From the NCBI GenBank assembly GCA_030280995.1, contig JASXTE010000005.1, positions 16,160,501 to 16,224,500 of the forward strand: DNA of 64,000 nucleotides, written 5' to 3'. The stretch comes from Hemileia vastatrix (Eukaryota; Basidiomycota; Pucciniomycetes; Pucciniales; Zaghouaniaceae). This document shows, one piece after another, positions 44,350 to 55,868 of this stretch (within the stretch, counting starts at the first letter, position 1; each line of letters opens with the position of its first letter). The position numbers and the translations under genes were made by a program. Under the pieces are notes generated by a model. It was given only the letters and a program-made list of their open reading frames with translations. It ran no database searches and was not told where the DNA came from.

Positions 44350-46168
44350 GTGGTGGTGAATTAAAGGCACCAATCTTGAGGTTGTTAATGAAATTAGTGC
44401 ATATAATGAGGTCAATGAATAAAAAATTAAAATAGGACACTAAATAAGTGCCTTTCACTTATTTTAGCATGTTTCCCTATAGTGGGCATACAATGTGGGG
44501 TAATTATAGTGTAAAAAAGCTAACTTTGCTAAAAGTGAAACTATTTAACTGGGATAAATGCAGGTGGTATGTGGCCAGTACACAGAAGCCATTTCTTGCA
44601 TAAAAACACCAAATTTGAAGAGTGTTATTTTTATGCATTTGAGTAGCTGAATCAATAGCCCTAATTAAGATAAATTGATCTTTCAAGGAAAATTTTTAAT
44701 ATTATTAAATTTAAAGCACATATATTCAAATTTTAAGTGGTTTAAAGCACAATTCTTGATTTTTCCATAAAACAATGAAAACAACAGCTTTAAGTCCAGT
44801 TAAAAATTATTTAGTCTTATGTTTAGGGTTCTTAAGATTAATGTGACATATTCAAACTTTATATTAAGTACATAAGACTTATAAAAGGTGGATATATGTG
44901 TGGATATAAGGTATTATAATGGCATATAGTGTATTTAATCATTGATTTCACTTATGTATACTTTTATTTATTTTTCCATGTGTACTACATGTGCTTAACA
45001 TAAATTATAAGCAGTTTTTACTCAGTCCTGAGAATATCAAGGCTGAAAAATTTGGGTCACAATCTGAACTTGACATCTAGTTCACCATTTTTCCCCCTGT
45101 GATTAAATATACAAAAAATCTTAAGATATATAAAAACTCAAAAATTATCAAGATAGCCAGAAAAAGGTGGCTTTTTTCATTATTTGTAACAGAGATTTCA
45201 TTCAACTTGTAAATTTCTATCAAAGAATGGACTTTTTGGCCATGAATTTTTTTTTTGGGAATTATGTGTGGCCATTTTTGTGTCTATGTGTGTCCAATGA
45301 TGGGTAAATTAGAAATATAGTGGCAGAGAACTTTTTGTGGTAAGGTAAATATTTTTTATTAAACCTGTTTTGATGCATCATTCTTTTACATGAAAAAATA
45401 TAAGAATACAAAATGAATTTATTTCAAAAATTTAGTGTAATACTAAATTCTGGAAGAAATGACATTCAGTAAATGAGTGCCTTTTAATGGTGGCTTTACA
45501 TGTAATTTGTGTCAGAAAAATGTGAGATATGGTGAGGAAGTTTGACTCATGGTGCAGATGGGCAAGGAATTTGTCAGGCTGCCATAATGAGTAAGGAAAT
45601 TATAAAGATAAAATATTTTTTTGCTTACTTATGTTAAAATACTATTATTATACTATGATAAGAGGAAAAGATGACACGTACAAAAATGTCATATATTTCC
45701 TAAAGGATAAAAAGGTAGTATATACTTGAAAAGGGAAGGATGTTTAAGAAAGAAATAGAAAAAACACAAAATTGAGATATATTTTCAAATAAAGATGTGC
45801 CATTTTTTATTATTTAGTTATATATATATATGTGTATCCTGTATTAGACAGCTATTTGAAAAAAACTACTTATTTTTTCTACACATTTATTCATACCTAT
45901 TAAAGATATTCTATGTATTTATCTTAGTTTTGTCTATATAAGGAATGGTGGTTGGAGAAGAAAGGACAATCTATCAAAAATCTTTACATTTGACAGTATT
46001 AAAAATTGTAATTTCATTTTTATTAAGAAAAACATTTCTATAACGTTTTAAACTGCTGCTACAGTGATCTATAACTATTATTACTTCAATATCTATAAAT
46101 CATACCATTAGACCAGCATTTGACAGAGTGAGTGATACTAAACATGATAATGAGAAGTAATATATAAT
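44350..46168. other. AT-rich stretch without genes
   Basis: No coding frame, LTR or inverted-repeat element recognised. A diverged copy of about 44375-44470 lies at 48735-48860 in the same orientation, so part of this is an old repeat. Confidence 0.5.
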
Positions 46169-47644
46169 AGGGGGTTTCAGTTGTGGAAAATCCGCACTTA
46201 TTTAAGTGTGGATATTCCAAAACATACTAGCCCCAACACTGGTGGATTTCAAAATGAAATAAGTCACTTATTTCACTCAAATCCCCACTTTCTCAACCAA
46301 AAAAATCTGATCTCACAATTCTAACTACTCTTCCTCTCTCTCACTTCCCACTATCTCTCCTTTCCTTTTGTAACATTCTCCACTTGCAGCTCCTATCACC
46401 CCTCCCCTTTAAATTCCCCTCTTCCTCTCACTCATCTCTGCTCATTAATTCAGTCCCATCTTTCACTCAAATCCATCTCTTCATTACACCCATTTCCACT
46501 CACTCATGATTGATTTAAGAGCAACCAAAAATCCAAAACACCCAAAACTAACTGCATAAAAAAGGAAGGAGTGAAATTTCTTGCTCCTTATGTACAAAAC
46601 ACTAATGAGCAAGTCACCAAAGTTTCTTGCTCATGTCTCAAATATTTTAGTATATTTCAAATTTCAAAAAAGAGAATTTTAGAGGTATCTCAAACTTATG
46701 AAGCTCATTTTCTCTCAACTAGCTATAGTTTTAGAGCATGTACAGCCACTTTTTTAACTATAAGAACTTTATTATTTTTTTTATCCTTAATTAGTCTAGT
46801 GCACTTTTTTCCACAGTTGTATAATGAAATTGTCATTTCTCTTTTTGTTAATGCTCTATCTGGTGGTGAGCAAGCTGGTTGTGGTGGTGGTTGAGGTGGT
46901 TGAGGGGGTAAGCTAGGTGTTGATGGTTGTGTGAGTGGTGGTGGTAGTAGTAGTGGTAGTGAGCAAGGAGGTGGTGGTGGTGGTAGTGAGAAAGGAGGTG
47001 GTGGTGGTAGTGAGAAAGGAGGAGGAGGAGGTGGTAGTGGTAGTGAGCAAGAAGATGGCGGTGGTAGTTAGCGAGGAGGAGGTAGTAGTAGTGGTGGTGG
47101 TGGTAATGAGTGAACTGGTGGTGGTGGTAGTGAGCAAGGAGCTGGAGGTGGTGGTAGTGGTAGTGAGCAAGAAGGGGGTGGTGGTAGTGAGTGAGGAGGA
47201 GGAGGTGGTGGTAGTGGTGATGGTGGTGGTGGTAATGATCAAGATGGTGGAAGTGGCAGTTAGCAAGGATGTGGAGGTGATGGTGTTGGTGGTGGTGGTG
47301 GTGTGAGTGGTTGCGTGAGAGGTAGAGGGAAAGGGGGGAGAGGCGGAAAAATATACCAAAATTAAAAAAAAATACATAAATGATCAAGAAGAAAAAGAGA
47401 AAAAGAAAAATTATTGAAAAAAAAGAAGTAAAAAAAACTTACCATTGGTCAGAAAAAAATGTCTCAATTGGAAAACAAATAGTGAGAACAGGATATATGA
47501 AGCACAAACTAACAAGGGAAATGTGTGGTGAGAAGTAGGTGAGCAAGAAAAGGTCTGATTTGAGGTAAGAACTGACACCCATTTTTGAAATAAGTGACTT
47601 CTTTGCAAAATTTAAGTGCTGATTTTCCAGAACTGACACCCCCT
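46169..47644. mobile_element. Harbinger-2NA: non-autonomous Harbinger-like element
   Basis: 1476 bp with imperfect inverted repeats of about 35 bp: left AGGGGGTTTCAGTTGTGGAA, right (reverse complement) AGGGGGTGTCAGTTCTGGAA, both continuing AATC.GCACTTA. AAT flanks both ends (46166-46168, 47645-47647). The first bases resemble Harbinger-1 (AGGGGGT.TCA), but the rest differs, so a related transposase is likely. No transposase frame. Inside is a 470-bp GGT-rich minisatellite. The first 350 bp are CT-rich, like the region before the Harbinger-1 Myb gene. Confidence 0.85.
46861..47330 (+). repeat. GGT/AGT minisatellite inside Harbinger-2NA
   Basis: About sixteen irregular units of GTGGTGGTGGTAGTGAGCAA type, 18-36 bp long. 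Long frames across it (poly-Val on plus, His- or Thr-rich on minus) come from the repeat and have no domain. The plus strand is G-rich with many GG pairs. Confidence 0.88.
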
Positions 47645-49598
47645 AATGTATATATATTGAATGTGACAACATTTTCTACTACAATAGTTTTTCTAAAGTT
47701 TGTTAGAGAGTTTCTTTCAGCCAGTGACTTATCTAAAATATGTAAACTGGACTGATTAAGTTTTTTACTCAATAGTTATTAAAGTAATTATTTATAATAT
47801 TAAAAAATTAAAAAATTAGTATTTTAATTTCACTAAGTAATATAAATTATTTAAAATTTTTAGATATTTTATATTTATTTAATATACTTCTTTAAGTAAT
47901 TGATTTTATCATGTTCATTAGTTTTATTTTCATCAAATTAAAATCCTTTTATTTTTATCATATTAATTGAGTTAAAATGGGATATAATTATGGCAAAGTT
48001 TTAGATCTAAGCTCATTGTATTTATTGGAACTCAGACCTTGCTTGAAGTTGACTAGAGGGAGCTCCAGGGAGATCATGAGATATTTTTACTTTTTCTCCA
48101 AGACTTTAAGGGTTATATTAAATTTAATAAATAATTTCTTTATTATAACTTTGATTATAGCTCTTGGTTTAATAAAGATTTACTTTTGATTGTTTTTATT
48201 AAATCTTATTTATACTCATTTAACTCTAATATTATTTTCAAGGTTTAATTTAAATATCTCAATTATTATACTAAACATTGTTGTATGTTCATTTAATTAT
48301 TCTTATGGAACTTTAATTTTATTATTAGTTTTATCAATGAACTATGTTAACTTCAACAAATTCACATTATACATAACATTTATTATAAACGTCTTCATTG
48401 TTGATTTTTGGAATCATCCTTTTCTTAACTTTTATTTTATAATTCATTTTATATCAAATTCATTTCATAAAACCAATAAATTATTTTATTTATATACTAA
48501 GTAGCCTTATATTTAAAATGAATATATATTTATAAATATATTTACAGCTTTTAAATGGGAGATCTATAAATTTATTAATAAAAATTACTAAATCTTCTAT
48601 AATTACTTCTATTTCCAATCTATTAACTATTAAAAATCATTAAATTATATTAAGTCTTACCTTATCCAGCATACAAGCTGATAGTTTCTGTATATAGTAG
48701 AAAAAATAGATATTTAATAGCAAAGGAAAGATTATGAGTTCTTTGAATTTATCTTGAGGTTAATCTATTAATTAGAGAATATAATGAGGTCAATACATGC
48801 ATTATACAAACAAGACAATAAATAAGCACCTCACACTTATTTTAAAATGATTAAACATTAAGCACATATACTTTGGTAAGTAATTAAGAAGCTAATTACT
48901 AAATATTTAATTTGGTAACTTGGGTTGATACCACCCAATTTTTGGAAGTGCACCACCTTTTAACTAATTGTTTACTTGATTGAATTATTTAATTTAGAAT
49001 AACCAAATACGTATGTTAGAGCCTGTACAATTGTACATCCATCTTGGTAAAAATTTTATAAAAAATTCAATGTTTTTAATCTAACTCACTTAAACCAACA
49101 GACACTTTTTCAAGCTCAAAAATTAGGTTTGTTAACTCATCAAAAAAGTTGTGATTTCACAGTGCCTTCATTAATTCTCTATGCTTTAAAAAAAGTTTCA
49201 TCCATTTTATGCCTTGTTTCAGTCTTTATTGTGCTGAGTTTTTAACATTAAATCAAGTTCAGCATTATAATTTCTTCAAATAAGTTCTCTTTGAAAAGAA
49301 CTTTTAAATGTACACAAACTCACACAATCATTGAGTTAGAAAGTGTAAAGTGTCTTTTTTAAAAATCAATGTTGCAAATTTTGTAGAGTTATACAATTCA
49401 AGAAAAGAAGAACATTATTAGCCATGGCTTTAATTAATTTTGGAATTTATATGTGAAACAAGTTGTCTCTATGTGTAAATGATGATCCAGGACAAGAAAT
49501 AGGGAAAAAAAAAGCAAATTAATAAAAATAACAAGTTTCTGTAATTTTATTTTACCAATAATTTTCTAATTTATTGTTTCATTGAAACTCAGTTCTCC
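47645..49598. other. AT-rich stretch without genes
   Basis: Two frames at 47977-48189 and 48190-48504 give hydrophobic Ile/Leu/Phe/Asn strings expected of random AT-rich DNA. No promoter, RNA gene or element end recognised. The 48735-48860 part repeats 44375-44470. Confidence 0.5.
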
Positions 49599-50291
49599 TG
49601 TCAGCCAGGATAATAGACCTACCCAGTAAATAGTTATAATTATTTACTAGAGTAGAACTACACCTTTCCCTGTCACTTTATTATTTATATTTACTTTATC
49701 AATTGCTTATAGTTTTTTAACTAGATAATAAGTAAAATTAATTTAAATATATAATTATAAAAGTTCCCTCACTTCTTATTACTTGAAAGCATCCTCATGA
49801 CAGCTGAGAATATAATTATAATATAAAAATACTGAATATTAAAGAAAAATTCAAATATTTTTAATTACCTTGACATATACAGAAAATACTGATTATGGAA
49901 CATTCCTTCTAGAAAAAATTTTAATTTGAAATCTTTTATTAAGGGATCTTCTCCCTGGGATACTCTTGTATGTAGGAGGTGGCACCATATTTTCTCTCTC
50001 TTCTTGCCTATATATGGCCCCTCAATTTGACTTTTTTTGATTCATTCCATTCTTAACAATTATTATAATCTTATATCCAAAACTCTAGTAAATCTATCTC
50101 CTATTTCCAAATATTTAAAATTACATATTTCAAGTTTTAGAGTAATAATAATACTTAAAATCTTACCTTTTAATTGAGGTAAACATTAGAAAATTTACTA
50201 CATACACAAATATTATAATCTTGAGTTTTCCTACCCTTCATTTCTGTTGGACCGCTGGAAATATCTTCTAGAAAATGAAGCCCCATCGGCA
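49599..50291 (+). repeat. Gamma-4 5' LTR
   Basis: TGTCAGCCAGGA to CCCATCGGCA, about 693 bp. It has the palindrome (49630-49656) and TATA core TTGCCTATATA near 50005. It is followed by AC and TGGGGGCCTTTC, the primer site. Confidence 0.72.
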
Positions 50292-51025
50292 ACTGGGGGC
50301 CTTTCTGAATTGTTGTTGACCCATGAATGTCTTGACACCAATGACTCCAGAACCTATAGTGATTTCTGGACAAATGACAAATGATGAATGTCAAAAAAAT
50401 GTGACTTTATTTTTTGCCACAACTGGGATTCAAACCTTTCTCCAAATTCAAAGTTTAATATAGATGTTGTAGACAATCTTATAGTACTAGCTATAGGCCT
50501 TTACCAAGTGAGTTGGAGTAAAACTGGAGAGAAAAACCCATGTCCCTTCGAGAAAATACCAGGTGAGATTTATTTGCTACAGCAAATTAGATACTGTTAC
50601 TATACCCCTTACAACACACTTCTTGACTGCTTAAATAGTCAAGAAAGTAGCCAATAGCAGACCACTGTGAACCAAAGAACCAGAAACTTGAAATGAAGAA
50701 ATATCCACTCCAGAAAAACAAAACACTGTGCACTTGTTGCACAGAAAACAGCAGTAATACTTGATGCAGGTTGCAAAGCTACACCAGAGAAACCAGTTTC
50801 CAAAGTTGAGTTAAATGAAGAACTAAACTTTTAACAAACACAGCCTATTGTGGCCAAAAAACATTGAAAACTGAGTGATAAACAATGATATCACCTCCAG
50901 ATGTTTGTATGATAATTAAAGTTTCCCCAAACTGTCTTATTCAGTATGTACACACAGACCACAATCTAAAAAATCCATCAACAGCAACAAATTTGGCGCT
51001 TTTAGCAGCCAAATTGAATAAAAAC
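50292..51025 (+). other. Gamma-4 leader, first part, with tRNA-like block
   Basis: Primer site at 50294. On the minus strand GGTTTGAATCCCAGTTGTGGC (50436-50416) reads like T-arm and 3' acceptor strand of a tRNA with a good B box, and ACTCACTTGGTAAAGGCC about 95 bases upstream is similar to a D-arm. The first block also occurs in gamma-2 and gamma-3. A frame at 50388-50657 has no similarity I recognise. Confidence 0.45.
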
Positions 51026-51833
51026 TGTCAGCCGGGCTACTAGACTTACCCAGTAAAATAATTAATTATTTACTGGATGAAGCCACACCTTATTATTTTA
51101 ATTATTTAATTATAGATTAGTTACATTAAAATTTCCTATAATAAATAAACTAATTACAGAATGGTAAAATTAAATGAATAATTAAAATTAAATATAAAAG
51201 TGTCCCTTATATTTTTATTCTCTAACTCCGTGCTCATTGACAGGTTGGAAGAAATAAAAATTTATATTAAAAAACAGATTTTAAATTAAAAAAAAATTTT
51301 AATATTCAAATAAAAATAAATATATAAAAAAAATTCAAATTCCTTATTTAGAATTGACTTGGGAAGTATATATTAGATAAATTAATGTGTTTCTGACATA
51401 CTCTGTAAATTCATCTTTTTGATGCCTTCTTTTTAGAGCAACTTTATTATTTGAAAATACTCCTTCTGAAATATTCTTTTTTTCTCTCTCTCATACTACT
51501 GTTTTTAGAATTTCATTGCTGTGCTTTGTCCCTCCTTTGCCTATATAAGGCCTCTCTTTTGGTTGTTTTTCATTCATTCCATTACTTACTTATTTTACCA
51601 ATTCACAATATATAAATTAGAACTTTTATTACTATATTTTATAATATTAGTATTTACATCAACGAAATTCTAAAATATAAATTATACTAGTATCTGAAGC
51701 CACCTCTTATTATTTGAGTAATTAAATCAAAAGATTAAGAAAATACGTACATTATTTTTGAGCCCATAAATCCTATTGTTACCATCATTGGACCTCCTTG
51801 AAAAACCTTCTAGACTTGAAAGAACCCTTGACA
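51026..51833 (+). repeat. Gamma-3 5' LTR
   Basis: 808 bp, TGTCAGCCGGGC to ACCCTTGACA. Palindrome at 51049-51076; TATA core CCTATATAAGGCC near 51539. GT and TGGGAACCTTTCC follow as primer site. Confidence 0.9.
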
Positions 51834-52740
51834 GTTGGGAACCTTTCCAAAATGTTGACGGGGCATTGTTATCTTGAGGACCGGAGACTGTGGGACCATT
51901 GCCATTGAGGTACCTATAAGGACAAGTGGACGATGAAAACAACAAACGTCATATATCACGTGACCTATTTTTTTGCTGCGAATGGGAATCGAACGGCGCT
52001 CCAAAACTTAGGCTTATATATTAACTATAGTTATATATTTCGTGGTAATTATTGATTACTATTCATGGGTCACTTTGTACTCTTCATACTCTACGTATTT
52101 CCTTTTCCTCAGCACTCTGTAAGTGGCATTAATTTGTTCATTATACAGGGGGAGGTGCCTAGTAAATTGAAATTTATTTATTTTTATTTATTTTCCTAGT
52201 TGACAAAGATAGAGAAACTGTGCTCTTATTCCTAGAAGTAATAAATTTTTTTTATTTAATTATAATTTTCAGTTGACCTTGTCCTGATAAATTAAAAAAT
52301 TTCTTTTTTGTTCCAGTTGACAAATTGTCCTGACAATAAAATTTTAATAATTAATAAAAATAAGCTATATTAAATTATTTCAGTTGATATTGAGTCCTGG
52401 TAATTAAATATCATTCAGTTGATTTAAATCCTGATAAATATCATAAATTAATTTGTTAAATTAAAATTTATTTTTATTTCTTCAGTTGATTTCTTTCAAA
52501 TCCTGATTTTAACATTATTTTGAATTAAGAAATAATGATTATTATTTTCATTTGATTTTTTTCTTGAAGAATTTTATATTCTTTTATTGTTATTTTTCTT
52601 TTAAAAAGAAAAAATAAAACTAATTCATCTTATTGTTTCCTTCCCTCACTTCAGGTTAGATATAAAAAAATTACTGACCAAGGTTTTTCTGCTGCATGTG
52701 AAGATGATCTGGATCTGATTAATTATGATTAGGCTACGTC
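51834..52740 (+). other. Gamma-3 primer site and leader
   Basis: Primer site at 51836. The tRNA-like antisense block is at 51968-51994 (minus strand GTTCGATTCCCATTCGCAGC). Six degenerate repeats of CAGTTGAC..TCCTGATAA type lie at about 52195-52520. A pyrimidine tract with CTTCAG at 52650-52655 resembles a splice acceptor, as in gamma-2 and gamma-4. The first gag frame starts after this and has a TAG near 52730. Confidence 0.55.
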
Positions 52741-52802
52741 TGTGAGTTCTCCTTCAACTACAAAATTAGCTCAAAGCAATAAATCATTGAATCAATCAGA
52801 AT

Positions 52803-53153
52803 GTGGAAATGGAGGAAGTGGAGATTCTGGTAGAGACGAATGCCCAGGAACAAAAGCCTTCTATAAACACCCCAGAAGAGCTTCCCAAAGGCTTCAAGAT
52901 AAAAAAGATGCCCTTAAACCAGCAGGTAGAAAATCTCTCCACTCACATCAAGGAGTTGAGGACAGAAAACCTCAAGCTGAGGTCAAGAATAAACTGTCTA
53001 GAAGACAAGGCAAGAAACATAGAGTCTTTTCTTCAAGAGAAGAAGAAACCTCCTCCTCAAAAAGCCCTTCAAAAAATGGCCCCCCAGCAACAAGAAAAGG
53101 TGGAAATCTCAAAGTGGCAGTGGGATTGGATGAAAACCCAGTGGGATTATTAG
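52803..53153 (+). pseudogene. Gamma-3 coiled-coil Gag ORF
   Basis: KGFKIKKMPLNQQVENLS and following heptads (ENLKLRSRINCLEDK) form a coiled coil, then a Gln/Trp-rich segment (KWQWDWMKTQWDY). A TAG at 53151 stops it; beyond that the frame continues with a Pro-rich, Arg-rich tail to TAA at 53289, overlapping the ATG of the next ORF (ATGGTAA). The alternative +1-related frame, 52742-53305, is also open and basic/Ser-rich. The same layout occurs in gamma-2 and gamma-4. Confidence 0.6.
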
Positions 53154-53284
53154 TCCAAACAGCAACAGCACCAAGTACCTCAGGCAGGTCCTTCAAGAAC
53201 AAATCAGTTCAATCCAACACCTCCTCATCCCTATCAAGGGGGAAGAAGGAGAAAGAACAACCACATCCAAGTCTTCCCCAAGCC

Positions 53285-55835
53285 ATGGTAAGCCCCTCTA
53301 TTTAATCTCAACTACCATTTCTTGTAACTGATTCAGTTCCTTCAGGTAATTCTGGGAGAGGAGATGAGACTGTGAGACCAGTAGAGGCTGGGAACAGTAG
53401 ACAAATTGCTCAATATTCTAATGTATCTAATACTTTAGTTTTAATTGCTACTTCAACGATAAATCCTGATATGGCTATTATTGATGAAAAACATGAGCCT
53501 GAGTTTTATGAGAATCTAGAAAGTTACTCTGTTTCTTTATTGAGAAACACTCAAGATGTAGCAAACATTAATGATGAATATTTGAGAGACATTATTGCTA
53601 AAAAAAATCATATCATCATCAACATGGAATTAACTCAGAAATATAATAGTTTGTTAACTGAACAGGGTTATCAAGAATTAAGGAGTGAGTTACAGAGAGT
53701 TTCTGATGAATTGTTTCATTATAAAGCAAATCATGAAAAGAAAGTTGCTTTATGGAAAAATATCAAAAATGATTTGTCTAAACTACAAGATACTGTGTCT
53801 ACCTGTTTCCAGGAGCTAGAGGTAGATAAGATTAACCTGAAAAGATTAAGTGATAATTATTCATCTTTTCAAAATAAAACACACTTATCTTTTGCAAAAA
53901 TCAATAAAAGTTTAAATAGTTTTCCAAGAGTGAAAACCAGAATAACAACTATTGAAGAAAAATTGAATTCATTGTTTAATGATAAAAAATATTGTGAAAC
54001 GTCTTTGAAGTAAAATATGGTACAGGATGCTCCAAGTTTACCTGTTGCTAGTTCATCTAAAGTTAAATTAGATTCAGAAACGCCTGTTCATACCACTGAG
54101 TTTCCATCAAAAATTGATGATGCACCAGGATCTTCAACAGAAGGATTAAACAATGAGATTACTGCGCAATTGGAGAAGTTACAGCCGCTTCTTACTCAGA
54201 AACAAGCTAATACTAAGGAGGCTACCTCAAATCAAAAGAATTGGCCAAAAATTGACCAGTACCCAACATTTGATGGTGACTCTTCTTCTGATCGGCAGAA
54301 ATTCATTTGCAGAATTGATAACTTATAAAATTCTTACAAACTCCCAGATGAGGAAATTGTGTCTAAGTTAATTTCTTTGTTTACCAATGTAGCCCTAATT
54401 TGGTATGAATCTGTTCTCCTGGATAGTAATGACTACACATGGGAATATTGGAAAAAATTGATTTAAGCACAATTTGGTGGCTCCAAGTTTAGGATGGCTC
54501 AACAAAGGCAGTATTAGGAAACTAGATATAGCTCTTCTACTGATAAAACTATTGACTTCTTAATGAAACTTGTAAAAATCTTAAGGGCAATGGACCCAAA
54601 TATGGAGTTTGAGTTATGAAAGGATAGGATCCTTTATAAATTACCAATGTCTTTGAGAGACTTGATAGTGGCTAGGACTGAGTTCTCCAGAGAGCCTTCT
54701 TCTTTCAATAATACTTGTAATGAGATCCTTCTAAAAAACAAGTATGATGCCTGAAGATTCATTCCTAGGACCCCTTTGGAGAAATCCTCCACTTACCAAC
54801 AGAAACCTCTGGAAAAGGTTGGTAAACCTTCTGCCCCTGTTGCACCAAAAAATTATGCAACAAAAACTTGCTTTAAGTGCAAAAATCTTTGGCAGAAAGG
54901 CCATTTTTGTGACAAGATCATAAATCTTGTTGAACAAACTGGGGAGCATGCTGATGACACAATAGCACTGGATGATACTTCAAGTGATTGTGCCAGCAGT
55001 ATTTCTAATGAATCTCAACAAGATATCTTGATTCTGGAAGAAGATATTCATTATTTATACTATTGCTATTGATAATAATAATTTATCTACAGTTGAGGAT
55101 GCTGAGATTATAAGGAACATTGAGAATAGCTCAATTGTTATTGCCCCTCTCAAAGCACCAGTCTTGATCAATGGAACCAGCATTGAAGTTGTTCTGGATT
55201 TTGGAGCTGGAGGAAGTGTAGTATCTGAAAAAGCACTTGCTTCAGTGGATCAAGAGTATAAATCAAAACTGATGCCTATCATTTCTGAAAATTGGAGAGG
55301 TTATGCCTTTGTTTTGTCCCCCATTGGTAAATACAAAGCCACAGTGTTTTTAAAATAAAACCATGATTTTGTAAGAGATATTTGTGACTTTGTTGTCATG
55401 AAAAATGATAACTTAAGCAGTTGGTTTATTATAGGAAATGACATTTTAACCAAATATGGCGTAAAATTAGATCCTTCAAACCAATGCTTCACAATGTGGA
55501 TAAATGGGAAGAGAAAATTTAAGATCTCCTCCCCCAAAAAATTTTTAAAACCAGAATTGAACACATGCAATTCTGTAATTCAATATAAAGGAAGGTCTAC
55601 AAAGGAAATGCATGCTCTTATGTCTGAAATTGACAATTCTTCTTTTGGAGAACAACTTTCTGGTGAGGATAAAGATTCCATCATTAAATTGATAAAATCT
55701 TTTCCTATGGCCTTTGCTCATGGGTCACATGAACTAGGATTAGTTAAAGAAGAAATGAAACTTTCATTATCTTGTCCATTAACTGACATACCACCTAGTT
55801 TGAAGAAGAAGCCTTACCCTGCTTCTCCCACATAG
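53285..55835 (+). pseudogene. gag: Gamma-3 Gag-protease ORF, broken
   Basis: ATG at 53285. A stop at 53303 follows at once, then an open coiled-coil segment (53372-54013) and, after TAA, 54017-54328. Capsid-like text near 54470-54540 is crossed by stops. A knuckle CFKCKNLWQKGHFC (C-X2-C-X7-H-X-C) lies near 54870. The protease active site near 55190 reads LDFGAGGS, Phe for the Ser of DSG. The frame opens again at 55398-55835. Confidence 0.82.
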
Positions 55836-55868
55836 AGAAAAGATATTGAGAATAATATCTCTACCCTT

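Noticed and set aside
46848..47387. Long frames with His/Leu-, Thr/Ser- or Val-rich translation
   Set aside because: All come from the GGT minisatellite; three frames are open at once and none has a domain.
47977..48504. Two hydrophobic frames that could look like membrane proteins
   Set aside because: Composition is that of random AT-rich DNA, no conserved motif, no sensible promoter or partner.
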